DNA of 64,000 bases from contig CAZURK010000017.1 in assembly GCA_964623055.1 (NCBI GenBank), positions 31,020 to 95,019 of the forward strand. The letters run 5' to 3'. The DNA is from JADHUC01 sp964623055 (lineage in GTDB: Bacteria > Planctomycetota > Planctomycetia > Pirellulales > Pirellulaceae). The notes under the pieces were generated by a model. It was not told the origin of the DNA, searched no databases, and saw only the letters and a program-made list of their open reading frames with translations. Positions 17,531 to 27,144 of the stretch are shown piece after piece; within the stretch, counting starts at the first letter, position 1; each line of letters begins with the position of its first letter. A program made the translations under genes and the position numbers.

Positions 17531-20500
17531 CTAGTTCCAGGATTCCAGTTCAGAACTCAAGGCCCGCATGCGCTGCAGGACCCTTTCGCGGTTGTTCTCG
17601 CAGATCGCTCCCAGCGTCAGAACAGCCGCGCCACAGCCGATGCCGGCCAGCCACAATAGATTCGGATGATCGATGCTCCCGCGCACGACCATCGCGACCA
17701 GGTCGGCAAACAAGAACGCGGTGCCGGTGTAAACCAAAGCTCGCACGCGAATGCCGATCGCCACCAGCATCATCGCGACGGACAACAGCATCAATGTCAG
17801 CAGTGCGATCCAGCTACCGTCGACGATGTTGAACACCGGCGATACCAGGATGATCAACGCCCCTAGATAGCGAAGCGGATCGTGCAGCGAAGCTGGGATG
17901 TCTCGACGGAGCAGTTCGACAAGCACTAATACCGACGCGCCAATGGGAATCATGAACAACTGAGGGTCGCTCCACTGGAGGTCGAACCACAAGAGTACCA
18001 ACCCCGCGTTCACGATCGCGGCCGATAGCAGCAGCAGTCCACGATGCCATGCCGGCGATGTGTCACGTGCTTCCAGCCCGCGCCAGAAGTAGAAACCCGC
18101 CGCCGACAACATGGCTAGGCTGTTGACGCCAAGCCAGGCTGGATCGGATTCGGAAGCCAGATAGTAGAAATGGCGCGCCACGGCTATCGTGGCCGCAACC
18201 ACTGGCAGACACATGCCGGTCCAGTAGAACGGGACTGCGAAAACACGCCATCGCTGACGGGTGGTTGCGAAGCGGCTGAGGGCAAATAGGACGAAGCCAC
18301 CGAATAGCACAGAGAACATGGATATTCCGCGGCCAAAGGAGATCGCATGGAACCAGGCAAAAAAGGCAATCGCCGCCGCCACCACCCCTTCTGCCGTCCA
18401 GACTCGACGTTCATCGCGTGTCGTCACAGCGACCCAACATTCCGTCACGAACCCCAGAGCAAACGTGGCACCGCACAGCACCAACTCTAACGGAGACAAT
18501 TCGACGGACCCCAGCCGTGCTAACAGCCCGAGCGCCGCGAGCGCCCGACAAACGTCTTGATGTGTCCGAACGATCTTGTTTTCTCGCGGACCTTCACCCT
18601 TCCATAGTATCTGCCAGGCAAAGGTGCTTGCCATTGCGGTCAGTGCCACCGGCAACCAGATGGCCTGACCGCCGGTGTTGACCAAACCAAGCCAGCCGCC
18701 CTGGGGTTCACTCGATATCATCGTGACCAGGCACACCACGAGTTGCCAATTGCCAAGCACCAACGCGCAGGTTCTCCAGACCTTGTCTTGACGCGCCGTC
18801 AGCACCAACAGGCCAATCACCGCCACTCCACCTGCCACACGTAAAGGCCAGATCAGTCCAAGCAGCGACCCGGCGGCAACAGCTAGCAGGACAAAGCGAA
18901 TCATGCTGGCCAACGGTCGAGATATCGCCTGCAAGTCGTAACGGTGGTTAGCGGATGTCTTTAGATCCGTACAATGGCCCTCCGAGGCCGTCGAAACAGG
19001 AAGATTCGAAATAATCGACGGGCTCGGAGGCCCATCGTACAGCCGGGCTCGCAGCCACCACGATATCGGACCGGCAAAACACGCCAACGACGCCCACAGA
19101 CAAGGGAACCAGCGACTGGCGTCCAGATAGCCAAATCCAAGTCGCTCGCAAGCCTCGAGCCAGACGACCGAACACAGCACAAGTACCCCTAGGCAACCTG
19201 CGATAGTCAAAGCGGCGATACGAGACCGCCGCGCGGCATCGAATGCCCAGACGGTTACAAACAGAAACGCGACCCGCGACAAGTCCAACTTGCAGCCGCC
19301 GAAAACGGCCTCAAATGCAAAGATCGGCAAGAAGATCGCGGCCAACAACGCCGCCAGGCCGCCATAGGCGGTACAGCGATTAACCACGGCAAAGGCACGG
19401 GCCGGACGACTTTCCGGCCAGCACGTGAAAACGTAGTCCAGTGTCCATTGACCGATCAACACAACCGTCGCCGCTGTGATCGCCGTTGGAAATGAAACCT
19501 GCCAGATGACAACAACATTCCCCGCCACCACGACGGCAAAACCGTATGCAATCGCCGAGACCGCGGTCTCGGTCCACCTTAACGCCTGAATGACCAACAG
19601 AACCCCAACAACGCCCGCCGCGACCCACACGCCGTCGCTTGTGCTTGTCAGACCTTCGGCCATTGGCCAACTGTATCGAACCAACCACGTTGCAGCGGTT
19701 CCCACAGTCGCTATCAAGCTGGTCGCCTGGCACATTAACGCGTACGGACGTTTTCGTCTCTTCACGGCATGGACCGTGGTATCGTCCGCCAAAGGCTCTG
19801 ACACGCCAATCTTCAGGATCTTCGGATCCAACCAGGTTCCAACCGCAAGTAACACGGCGGCACCTAACGCCGCTCCGATCAAAGGCGAGGCTCCCGGTAA
19901 GGTGATTCCCCACACCTGCGTGACAAACGACGCACAACTGGTCGTGGCAATCAACCACGACACGATCGAAAGCAGAGCCAGTCGTCGATCGGCAAACAGC
20001 AGGGTTTGCAGAGCAAAGACGATCGTCATGACACCGCTAACCAGAAACGCCGGGTACAACGTCAAGTCCGGGTGCGTGAATGACGCGATGAGCAGCAGAG
20101 CTGACAGTGCGATACTGAAGTGGCGAAGCGGAACGGCAAACAGTTCGCCACCACATCGGGCCGCAAATCTGTACGATAGCATCGCAACACCGATCAACGG
20201 CAGGTAAGTCAGGCCATAGAAAGCATAAGGCAGCTTTTCCTCGTTAACGGCGTGGGCGCCCACATCCAGTACATGCCTGGCAATCTCCTGAAAAAACGCC
20301 GGCGAGAAGTTGTACGCCAAGAGGACACCGCCCAGCATTGCCCAAACAAATGCCGCCAGCCGAGTGCGGCGCGCGACAACCGCCATTACCGCCGCCGCCA
20401 GCGCGGCAGTGGGCACCAGCGCGTACGGGACGTGAGGCGGCGTAAACAACTGTGTCATTGCCAGCCCCAGTCCAGCAGCACAAAGAGCCGTGCCGGCAAA

Positions 20501-21346
20501 CACTGGTACGGCAATCGACCACGGCAAGGGCCTCACGAGAGTACCCGTCCGCTGATGAAACACGTCGGCCACTGCATCGGCAGTCAGCAGCACGGGAATC
20601 GCTACCAACACCAGCCCCAATCCCATCCACGGCAATATGATCTGCCCGGCGAAATTGGCGGCAAAGATGCCAAGAAACTGCCCGCCCAACAGTAGGATCG
20701 GCAAGAACCCACAGATCCCCGGAGTATTGTGTTCTTCAACTTGCCAGAACACGTGCCGATTGACCTTCACCGCACCGGCACAGAACACCGCCCATAAGAA
20801 CAGCGACGCCATGACACATGCCACTGTTCCCAGCTCTGACATGATAGGGGCCAGCGCGCCGGTAACCGCCAGCGTCAGATAGCAGATCAGAAATGTGGGC
20901 TGCGAACCGCACAACAACTGGCGGAAGATCTGCCGCGATGCCAATGTGGCGAGCAACAGATTCAGTGCCAGCAGCCCAATCGCGATACCGATACCAACAA
21001 ACTCGCCTACAACGTCCGGCTGGTTTCGCCACAGGAATAGATGCCCGGCGACAAAGGAAAGCGGGATCAGCAACACGGTCAAAGCCATCAGCATTGTCCC
21101 GGTTTTACGGAGCACGAAGTGATGGTAGCTCCATTGCCCAGCCCCATGTATGACGCCAACGTAGGCCAGCAGGATCAGGTATTTCCAAACACTGCCCAAC
21201 ACACCCCAATGGGACGTGACCATCATCAACGAACTGCCCAACAGAATCGCAATACCCGCGGTCAGTACCCACTTGATGTTGCGCTCCTGCAGAAAGCCAT
21301 CCAAGAAACGGACAAGGGGCGAACGTGACTCGGCGGGTGAACTCAT
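17531..21346 (-). CDS. Giant polytopic membrane protein
   Basis: About 1271 residues from ATG 21346, with GCGGAG upstream; a TTG two codons earlier is less likely. After a short cytoplasmic start (SPLVRFLDGFLQERNIKWV) the protein is an almost continuous series of hydrophobic segments, about thirty by eye, with one longer polar loop at residues ~855-885 (PSIISNLPVSTASEGH). The arrangement recalls DUF2157/DUF2339-type membrane proteins, but I cannot name the family. No catalytic motif was seen. It leads an operon with PspA ten bases downstream. Confidence 0.8.
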   Translation of the reverse strand: MSSPAESRSPLVRFLDGFLQERNIKWVLTAGIAILLGSSLMMVTSHWGVLGSVWKYLILLAYVGVIHGAGQWSYHHFVLRKTGTMLMALTVLLIPLSFVAGHLFLWRNQPDVVGEFVGIGIAIGLLALNLLLATLASRQIFRQLLCGSQPTFLICYLTLAVTGALAPIMSELGTVACVMASLFLWAVFCAGAVKVNRHVFWQVEEHNTPGICGFLPILLLGGQFLGIFAANFAGQIILPWMGLGLVLVAIPVLLTADAVADVFHQRTGTLVRPLPWSIAVPVFAGTALCAAGLGLAMTQLFTPPHVPYALVPTAALAAAVMAVVARRTRLAAFVWAMLGGVLLAYNFSPAFFQEIARHVLDVGAHAVNEEKLPYAFYGLTYLPLIGVAMLSYRFAARCGGELFAVPLRHFSIALSALLLIASFTHPDLTLYPAFLVSGVMTIVFALQTLLFADRRLALLSIVSWLIATTSCASFVTQVWGITLPGASPLIGAALGAAVLLAVGTWLDPKILKIGVSEPLADDTTVHAVKRRKRPYALMCQATSLIATVGTAATWLVRYSWPMAEGLTSTSDGVWVAAGVVGVLLVIQALRWTETAVSAIAYGFAVVVAGNVVVIWQVSFPTAITAATVVLIGQWTLDYVFTCWPESRPARAFAVVNRCTAYGGLAALLAAIFLPIFAFEAVFGGCKLDLSRVAFLFVTVWAFDAARRSRIAALTIAGCLGVLVLCSVVWLEACERLGFGYLDASRWFPCLWASLACFAGPISWWLRARLYDGPPSPSIISNLPVSTASEGHCTDLKTSANHRYDLQAISRPLASMIRFVLLAVAAGSLLGLIWPLRVAGGVAVIGLLVLTARQDKVWRTCALVLGNWQLVVCLVTMISSEPQGGWLGLVNTGGQAIWLPVALTAMASTFAWQILWKGEGPRENKIVRTHQDVCRALAALGLLARLGSVELSPLELVLCGATFALGFVTECWVAVTTRDERRVWTAEGVVAAAIAFFAWFHAISFGRGISMFSVLFGGFVLFALSRFATTRQRWRVFAVPFYWTGMCLPVVAATIAVARHFYYLASESDPAWLGVNSLAMLSAAGFYFWRGLEARDTSPAWHRGLLLLSAAIVNAGLVLLWFDLQWSDPQLFMIPIGASVLVLVELLRRDIPASLHDPLRYLGALIILVSPVFNIVDGSWIALLTLMLLSVAMMLVAIGIRVRALVYTGTAFLFADLVAMVVRGSIDHPNLLWLAGIGCGAAVLTLGAICENNRERVLQRMRALSSELESWN

Positions 21347-21628
21347 CTGCAAATCTCCGCAACGATGATTGACGATCTTCTTGACCAGGCGGTGTCGACG
21401 TCCAAAGCCTCAAACAAATGTCGTGCCAGACACAAGGAATACGCGGGAACCCGGAAGAACCCGGTAAGAAATGCAATGCATTGCATCAAGACAGGACGCA
21501 GTGGGAAGAGGTGCAGGAAACGACCTGCATCCGATTGTTACCTGCCGACTGCACGCGCCCGCGGTGCCCTCGCCGCAACGAGCGCCCAGCGATCCTCGTG
21601 TTTCTTAGCGAATTCGTAAGAACTAGCC

Positions 21629-21674
21629 TTGACAGATCTATTGTTATAGTATATTAGTTAAATATATAACTAAT
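21629..21674 (+). promoter_or_regulatory. Promoter with palindromic GntR-type operator
   Basis: TTGACA at 21629-21634, then an AT-rich stretch with candidate -10 boxes TATATT (21650-21655, 15-base spacer) or TATTAG (21652-21657, 17-base spacer). A perfect dyad ATTAGTTA-N6-TAACTAAT at 21653-21674 overlaps or directly follows the -10, ideal for repression. The GntR gene begins 17 bases downstream, so autoregulation is likely. Confidence 0.7.
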
Positions 21675-21690
21675 TCATCGGGTCGCAGCC

Positions 21691-22068
21691 GTGCAGATAT
21701 CCATCGACACAAAGAGCGGGGTGCCGTTCTATCGGCAGATCATCGAGCAGGTGAAGTTCGCCATCGCTCAGGGTGATCTTCAGACCGGCGATCGGCTGCC
21801 TACGATTCGCCAGCTTTCGGTGGACCTGTCGATTAACCCCAACACGGTGATTCGCGCCTATCGCGAGTTGGAAATCGAAGGAATGCTCGACACGCAACAA
21901 GGTTCGGGCACCTTCGTCAGTAAATGCCGGCCGGATGTCGACAAGCTTGAACGGCAGCGGATGCTTGACCAGATCCTAACCGACATGCTGGCCCGGGCGT
22001 CGTCCTATGGCTTCACATTGGACGAGGTGCTCGAAGGCCTTCGTCAACGAAAGGAGGAGACCAAATGA
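21691..22068 (+). CDS. GntR-family transcriptional regulator, YtrA subfamily
   Basis: 125 residues from GTG 21691. The winged helix is typical: YRQIIEQVKFAIAQGDLQTG, RLPTIRQLSVDLSINPNTVI and YRELEIEGMLDTQQGSGTFV. Only ~45 residues follow the HTH, the short C-terminus that defines the YtrA subfamily, whose members repress neighbouring transporter or membrane-stress genes. The stop overlaps the slipin ATG by four bases, so the two are one operon. The palindrome at 21653-21674 is its probable operator. Confidence 0.9.
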   Translation: MQISIDTKSGVPFYRQIIEQVKFAIAQGDLQTGDRLPTIRQLSVDLSINPNTVIRAYRELEIEGMLDTQQGSGTFVSKCRPDVDKLERQRMLDQILTDMLARASSYGFTLDEVLEGLRQRKEETK

Positions 22069-23222
22069 GTCCGGCTACCAAGTCTTCAGATCTCGGCAAG
22101 GCGGGGCGGGCGACGTCGCTCGACAAGTTCGCCACCACGTTGAGCGCAGATTTCCGTTTCGCGCCGCTGAATGTGCTGGTGCTGGTGACGATCTTCGTCA
22201 TTGGCCTCGTCGTGCATCTGGCGCTCGCCTTCAAGCTTCAGACGGCGTCGGCGGGGCAGACTCAGGAGACGGTGCAGGTGGTATTGCTATACCTGTGCTC
22301 GGCCGTGGTCTTGGCCGTGTTCTTCCGAGTGATTCAAGTATGGGAAACGGTCGTTGTGCTTGGGGCCTCCGACTGTCTGGTCAGCTATCTGTTCATGAAG
22401 TCCGAAAACGCCGCATTGATCGCGACCGTCATCGCGACCATCGGTGTTGCCGTCGTGGTTGCCCCAGCAATCCAGATCGCTTACCAGTGGGAGCGAGCGG
22501 TTGTCCTGCGGCTCGGGCGGTTCAAGACGCTCCACAAGCCAGGCGTGTTTGTGGTGATTCCGGTCATCGACAAGGTGGCCCAGTTCGTGGATCAGCGGAT
22601 TCGAGTCACCGACTTTAGCGCGGAAACCACATTGACGGCGGACACCGTACCGGTCAGCGTAGACGCTATCGGATTCTGGATGGTGTGGGACGCACAGAAG
22701 TCTGTGCTTGAGGTAGAGCACTTCGACGAAGCCGTGGTACTGTCGGCACAAACGGCACTGCGCAACGCGATCGGCAAGCATGATTTGGCGGTATTGCTCT
22801 CCGAACGCGACCGTCTGGGCAAGGAGATCCAGCACTCGCTCGACGAGAAAACCAATGCCTGGGGAATCACGACGCAAGCCGTCGAGATCCGCGACATAGT
22901 GATCCCCAAAGGCCTCGAAGACGCCATGTCGCGTCGAGCCCAGGCGGAACGCGAACGCCAGAGCCGGATCATCCTGGGAACGGCCGAGACGGAGATTGCG
23001 GAAAAATTCGCCGCCGCGTCGACGCATTACCGGGACAATCCGGTTGCGCTTCACTTGCGAGCGATGAACATGGTCTACGAAGGCCTGCGGCAGAAGGGCT
23101 CGATGATCATCGTCCCCTCCAGCGCGGTCGAGTCGATGGGCTTAGGAGCGCTCGGTGGACTAACGTCCTTTGGCAAGGAGATCCCAAGCGAACAAGCGGC
23201 GGATGGAGAGGCTGAGTCATGA
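22065..23222 (+). CDS. SPFH/Band 7 (slipin-like) membrane protein
   Basis: 385 residues. Three or four hydrophobic segments lie in residues 30-140, then the SPFH domain: YQWERAVVLRLGRFKTLHKPG, VFVVIPVIDKVAQFVDQRI, VSVDAIGFWMVWDAQKS, and the helical tail PKGLEDAMSRRAQAERERQS. Slipins scaffold membrane microdomains and often partner with NfeD proteases, but none is present here. Unusual points are the extra membrane segments before the SPFH domain and co-transcription with a GntR repressor. The 3' end overlaps the convergent Lgt-like gene by six bases. Confidence 0.88.
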   Translation: MSPATKSSDLGKAGRATSLDKFATTLSADFRFAPLNVLVLVTIFVIGLVVHLALAFKLQTASAGQTQETVQVVLLYLCSAVVLAVFFRVIQVWETVVVLGASDCLVSYLFMKSENAALIATVIATIGVAVVVAPAIQIAYQWERAVVLRLGRFKTLHKPGVFVVIPVIDKVAQFVDQRIRVTDFSAETTLTADTVPVSVDAIGFWMVWDAQKSVLEVEHFDEAVVLSAQTALRNAIGKHDLAVLLSERDRLGKEIQHSLDEKTNAWGITTQAVEIRDIVIPKGLEDAMSRRAQAERERQSRIILGTAETEIAEKFAAASTHYRDNPVALHLRAMNMVYEGLRQKGSMIIVPSSAVESMGLGALGGLTSFGKEIPSEQAADGEAES

Positions 23223-24092
23223 TCGTAGGCGGTTGTATTGGTCGGGCCATCGCTTGGCCAATACTAATCTCGCTCCCCACAGCATTACGCACAAGCATGC
23301 GAAGGCGATGCTGGCCCATTGCGAGAAAGTCAACTCGTGAGCCAACAGTTGATTGTCTGCGCGAAACCACTCGATGGCGAATCGGATCACGGAGTATCCG
23401 ATCCCGAACAGAAGGAACGATTCGCCCCAACGTCGCAATCGCCTGTCGGCCAACAGCAGAACGCCCAAGAGAACCAGTGATGCCGCCATCTCGTACAACT
23501 GGACAGGATGCACCGGCAGTGATCGCTCGGCGGACTTCGGAAGCAGTCCGGCTGTGAGATGTTGGTAGTAGGCTGGACTCCCGGCCGGGAAAGTAACGCA
23601 AATCGGCCAGTCTTCGTTGCATACACTGGGTAACGTTTGTACTTGCCGTCGCCAGGCTTGATCATCGACGGTGGCGAGACGGTCGGGGCGAACGCAGATA
23701 TCACCCCAACAGCAACCGGCAAGAAAGCAACCGACGCGAAGCAAGCCAATGATTAGAGGCAGCGAAAGAGCGAAGGCGTCTCCGAGTCGCCCGAGCGGTA
23801 TTCGGGCCACCACGCCGTAAGCAGCCCCGAGAGCGACGGCCAACAATAGTCCGCCGTACAGCACTCGGTCGTTGCCAGCGCCGCCCGACAGCGTCTGACA
23901 GAACCTCCCGGCAAGTCGTGTTCCCAGTGCCGTGCCGATTAACAGCAAGGGCACCAACCAGTCGATATGCCAAGCCTGGATGCCCAGCCTACGTGCCCGC
24001 CGCCGCGCGACCCACCATCCAATGCCCCAGGCCAGCAGCAGCATTGCTCCATAGGACTTGAACCAAGGGACCGAAACCAAAGTCGGATGCAT
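23217..24092 (-). CDS. Prolipoprotein diacylglyceryl transferase-like protein, divergent
   Basis: 291 residues with about seven hydrophobic segments. Lgt-family landmarks: LYGGLL at ~78-83 (E. coli has HGG), RVGCFLAGCCWG at 119-130 (E. coli RIGNFING), HPVQLYE, and IEWFRADNQ near the end. The Arg of the RxG motif is kept, but the HGG histidine is Tyr and the Asn of GNF is Cys, so it belongs to the CFLAGCC-type Lgt relatives rather than canonical Lgt. It begins three bases after the stop of a lipoprotein gene, which suggests a dedicated partner. Catalysis is inferred from the family only. Confidence 0.75.
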   Translation of the reverse strand: MHPTLVSVPWFKSYGAMLLLAWGIGWWVARRRARRLGIQAWHIDWLVPLLLIGTALGTRLAGRFCQTLSGGAGNDRVLYGGLLLAVALGAAYGVVARIPLGRLGDAFALSLPLIIGLLRVGCFLAGCCWGDICVRPDRLATVDDQAWRRQVQTLPSVCNEDWPICVTFPAGSPAYYQHLTAGLLPKSAERSLPVHPVQLYEMAASLVLLGVLLLADRRLRRWGESFLLFGIGYSVIRFAIEWFRADNQLLAHELTFSQWASIAFACLCVMLWGARLVLAKRWPDQYNRLRS

Positions 24093-24095
24093 CGC

Positions 24096-24728
24096 CTACC
24101 AATCGTTACGCTCCGGAGGCTCGAACGCCTTCAGGACCGTTTCGATCAATGCTTTGTCGTTGGTCTTCTTATAGACAAACTCGTCGTCGATATACAAAGA
24201 GTCCGAGTTGACATTCTCAGCAATCACTTTCTCCAATTCGCTGCTGTTGTTTGCACTTTCTGCGGGTTCCTCGCCTCCGTTCACGAATCGCAGATGGAGC
24301 GAGCCGTCTGCCAGACTCATCTTCCCAACCAAGTAGGGCGGCTCTTCGCTCACCCCGGCGAAATGCTTGCAGCTGAGGCATTCCATCGAAATGAAGGTTG
24401 CGTCACCGATGGATGTCAGCCACGCTTTGAAGTCCAATCGCTCCGACGGTTTGATTTCATCACCCTCCCGACTGTAGGTGAATATATTGGCGTAGTACGT
24501 GCGAGAATCGTACGGACGCAAAAACAGCAAATTGTCTTCGCCTCCGTCTTCATTCATAAACCAAACGCCCGAGTACTTGGGATCAACTTTGCTCTTCTCG
24601 GGGTCCCCCACTGGGTACTTGACGCATGCGGTAAGTCCCAGAATCACAACGATCAGTGGCCCTACCGTCACCAGGCTTAGAAGTATGCTTCTTTTCTTCA
24701 AAAACCGAACGATTTGTGAACGTCTCAT
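24096..24728 (-). CDS. Hypothetical lipoprotein
   Basis: 210 residues with AGGAG before ATG 24728. The N-terminus is a long lipoprotein signal (basic MRRSQIVRFLKKR, hydrophobic core, lipobox LTAC with Cys35). The mature part is charged and partly beta (YSGVWFMNEDGGEDNLLF, LRPYDSRTYYANIF), with PERNDW at the end. No family recognised. It is directly upstream of the Lgt-like gene with a three-base gap. Confidence 0.75.
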   Translation of the reverse strand: MRRSQIVRFLKKRSILLSLVTVGPLIVVILGLTACVKYPVGDPEKSKVDPKYSGVWFMNEDGGEDNLLFLRPYDSRTYYANIFTYSREGDEIKPSERLDFKAWLTSIGDATFISMECLSCKHFAGVSEEPPYLVGKMSLADGSLHLRFVNGGEEPAESANNSSELEKVIAENVNSDSLYIDDEFVYKKTNDKALIETVLKAFEPPERNDW

Positions 24729-24757
24729 ACCTATCTCCTTTCTACAGGATAAGTCGA

Positions 24758-24820
24758 GTAGGGCCGGTTCCTACCGGCCGGGCGTTTGATCGTCGATCGG
24801 CCGGTGGGAACCGGCCCTAC
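24758..24820. repeat. Dispersed palindromic repeat, copy 1
   Basis: Arms 24758-24779 and 24799-24820, 22 bp, reverse complements with one mismatch; the left arm begins GTAGGGCCGGTTCC. A second copy with the same arms and the same left flank (AAGTCGA) is at 55361-55426. It sits between the lipoprotein start and the sialidase-like stop. Confidence 0.95.
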
Positions 24821-24877
24821 GTCCGTTTTCATCGTCTTTCATAAATCCTTCGACAGTTCCACAGGGCAAGTGTCGAT

Positions 24878-26161
24878 TCACCGAGAGCCACTCAGGGGCT
24901 TGATCCTGAAGAAGTAGACTTTCGATTTTCGGTCGGTTGTCAAGTTGGAACCGGCTTGATCAGTAAACGTCCCGATGATGTCGCCCTCTTCGGTAACCTG
25001 CCGACAACCGCCAAGAGAATACAGACCGAAGGATTTCTCCGTTCGCGCAAAGTCCTGCCACGTAGCGCCGTTGTCTTTGCTTACGAGGCACGCCACGCGT
25101 CCTTGATCGTGACCAACACAATACAGTGGCGAATCAGCGTCCGCAGTTCGCGTGGCGAAGAAACCATCCAATCCATTGAGTTGGATCGACGCGCCTCGGA
25201 ATTCGGGCTGGCGATGTTGGTCGCGCTTGCCGCTGGCAATGTCGTATCGCACGTAGTGCTGTCGACGAGGCTTGGTTTGGGCCTGGTAAAGGAAGTGGAT
25301 CTTGCCGCCCTTTACGAGGAAGCTGGACAGCCAAGTGTGAGAATCGTACTCGTCGTCCAGCGTGATCCGAAGAGCATCACCGTCTTGGTCCGCAATCACA
25401 GGTGGCGTTAGCGGCGTGCCATCCAAGTGAGTCCAGTTGACGCCAGCATCGCGTGACAGCATGTGGTGTATATCCCAATACAGGTATTCTCCGTGCTTCT
25501 GCGTCGTCCACGCCGCGTGAAGTGTTCCATCGCGCCCGAGGCCAAGGAGCGGATACTGCAGCACTGCGTTCGGCCCGGGACGCAGCAATCGGAGTGACCG
25601 GCGTACGGTTCCATCCAAGCCAATGACATTGAACGAATTGTTGTGGGCAAAAAAGTACAGTTGCTGCCGCTGCGGATCGAGGATCATCGCATACTTGCCT
25701 GCTGCCGCCCCCGGTATCTTGGTGATGATGGGTTCTTCAAACTGTCTTTCTGCGAGAAATCGGTAGAGATACGCATTACGGTCTGAGAAATCGACGCGAA
25801 CGAGATAGACATTGCCGAGGTCGTCCGTTTCGGTCACCGGTGGATTCGTCGCGTGGGTAGCCTCATAAACGGTGGCGAAGCTTTGTCCGCCGTCGGTACT
25901 CCTGGAAAGCCGCCACGTTTGGGCCGTGTACGCTTCGTTTCGCGTGCGAAGATGGGTCAAGAAGATCCCATGGCGATTGGAGACGACTTTCTGGTTATGA
26001 CTTTGAAACGTTGCGTAGCCGATCGTCTCGTCGTCAACGCACGTCAGTTCGATACGTGGCCGGATCTCTTGGCATTCCGCTTCGATCCCTCTGGCTGCAC
26101 CAGAGATCCAAAACAGCGTCATGGCTGCAAGGATCGGGGCCAAGCTTCGCATTCTGGGCAT
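24878..26161 (-). CDS. Exported sialidase-like (BNR-type) beta-propeller protein
   Basis: About 427 residues from ATG 26161 (GGAAG upstream; MPRMRSLAPILAAMTLFW starts the signal peptide). The longer frame upstream lacks a signal-like N-terminus. Asp-box/BNR-like turns are visible: SRSTDGGQSFATVY, LSRDAGVNWTHLDG and SKDNGATWQDF. These define six-bladed sialidase-type propellers found in many carbohydrate-active and binding proteins. I do not see a full sialidase catalytic set, so the substrate is unknown. It follows the esterase gene by 71 bases on the same strand. Confidence 0.75.
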   Translation of the reverse strand: MPRMRSLAPILAAMTLFWISGAARGIEAECQEIRPRIELTCVDDETIGYATFQSHNQKVVSNRHGIFLTHLRTRNEAYTAQTWRLSRSTDGGQSFATVYEATHATNPPVTETDDLGNVYLVRVDFSDRNAYLYRFLAERQFEEPIITKIPGAAAGKYAMILDPQRQQLYFFAHNNSFNVIGLDGTVRRSLRLLRPGPNAVLQYPLLGLGRDGTLHAAWTTQKHGEYLYWDIHHMLSRDAGVNWTHLDGTPLTPPVIADQDGDALRITLDDEYDSHTWLSSFLVKGGKIHFLYQAQTKPRRQHYVRYDIASGKRDQHRQPEFRGASIQLNGLDGFFATRTADADSPLYCVGHDQGRVACLVSKDNGATWQDFARTEKSFGLYSLGGCRQVTEEGDIIGTFTDQAGSNLTTDRKSKVYFFRIKPLSGSR

Positions 26162-26232
26162 TGGTTTCTTCCCACAAAACGCCATCGACCAGTCGGACAA
26201 ACGAAATACCAATCAACTCCGCAAAGCGAAAA

Positions 26233-27144
26233 TCAGCGGGACGGCCTCGACGTCACTTTGATCGGTTCCGCCGACACCTCAACGTCCTGGCCACGAAGGT
26301 GCTTGTCGAAGAAGGAAGTAACACACTTCATCACTTCCGGCCCGCCGATTCCGTGGCCACCGCCTTCGATTCTCACGAATGTGACATCAACTTCGTTCTT
26401 CTTCAGTTTCTCGTGAAAGAGTTCCGCCTGCTCGATCGGCACTGTGCCATCTTTCGTGCCATGAACGATCAAGATCGGCGGGTCGTCTTTGCTCACGTGG
26501 GCCGCGGGCGAGGCAGCCTTGGCTTCGGCTTGCCGCTCGTCGGCTGGCTTGGAGCCAAACAATAGGTCCGCCGCCGAGTGTTTGAAGATCACCATGTCGG
26601 TCGGGCCACAGAAATCCACGACACATGCCACGCGGCTGGAAACGTCGGGTGTGCCACACTCACCCTCCAACTCCTTGATGTCACCGGATGTGCCCAGCAA
26701 GCTGACCAAGTGGCCGCCGGCCGAACTGCCCCAAACTCCAATCCGGTCCGGATCGATGCCGTAGTCGGCCGCGTTGGCTCGGACCCATCGGATAGCAGCC
26801 TTGCAGTCGTGGATCTGCGCAGGCCAAATCGCCTCGCCGCTCAGCCGGTAACCAACCGACACGCCGACAAAATTGCCCGTGCCAACAAATCCGGTCAACC
26901 GGCCCCCGCTCGACTTGTTCCCGCCGCGCCAACCTCCGCCGTGAATCCAAACGATCACCGGAAGCCGTTCAGCAGCCCGTTCGTTCGGTTGATAGATATC
27001 CAGTTTCAAACTTCGCTCGCCGGCCCGTCCGTACTCGACGTCCCGCGTAACATCAACTTTCTGAGCAGGGCGTGGCTGCGCCGCCTCCGTTTGCACGATT
27101 GTCCCGGAGTACACCAACACAAAGCCAAGTACGAATCGCATCAT
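26233..27144 (-). CDS. Exported alpha/beta hydrolase (carboxylesterase/acetylxylan esterase-like)
   Basis: 303 residues with a signal peptide (MMRFVLGFVLVYSGTIVQTEA). HGGG oxyanion-hole motif at 68-71, nucleophile elbow GSSAGG at 139-144 (Ser141), acid in HGTKDGT (Asp232) and His264 in GGGHGIGG: a complete triad of the hormone-sensitive-lipase/BD-FAE type. Such exported esterases commonly deacetylate hemicellulose or plant polysaccharides. It precedes the sialidase-like gene, probably in one operon. Confidence 0.9.
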   Translation of the reverse strand: MMRFVLGFVLVYSGTIVQTEAAQPRPAQKVDVTRDVEYGRAGERSLKLDIYQPNERAAERLPVIVWIHGGGWRGGNKSSGGRLTGFVGTGNFVGVSVGYRLSGEAIWPAQIHDCKAAIRWVRANAADYGIDPDRIGVWGSSAGGHLVSLLGTSGDIKELEGECGTPDVSSRVACVVDFCGPTDMVIFKHSAADLLFGSKPADERQAEAKAASPAAHVSKDDPPILIVHGTKDGTVPIEQAELFHEKLKKNEVDVTFVRIEGGGHGIGGPEVMKCVTSFFDKHLRGQDVEVSAEPIKVTSRPSR

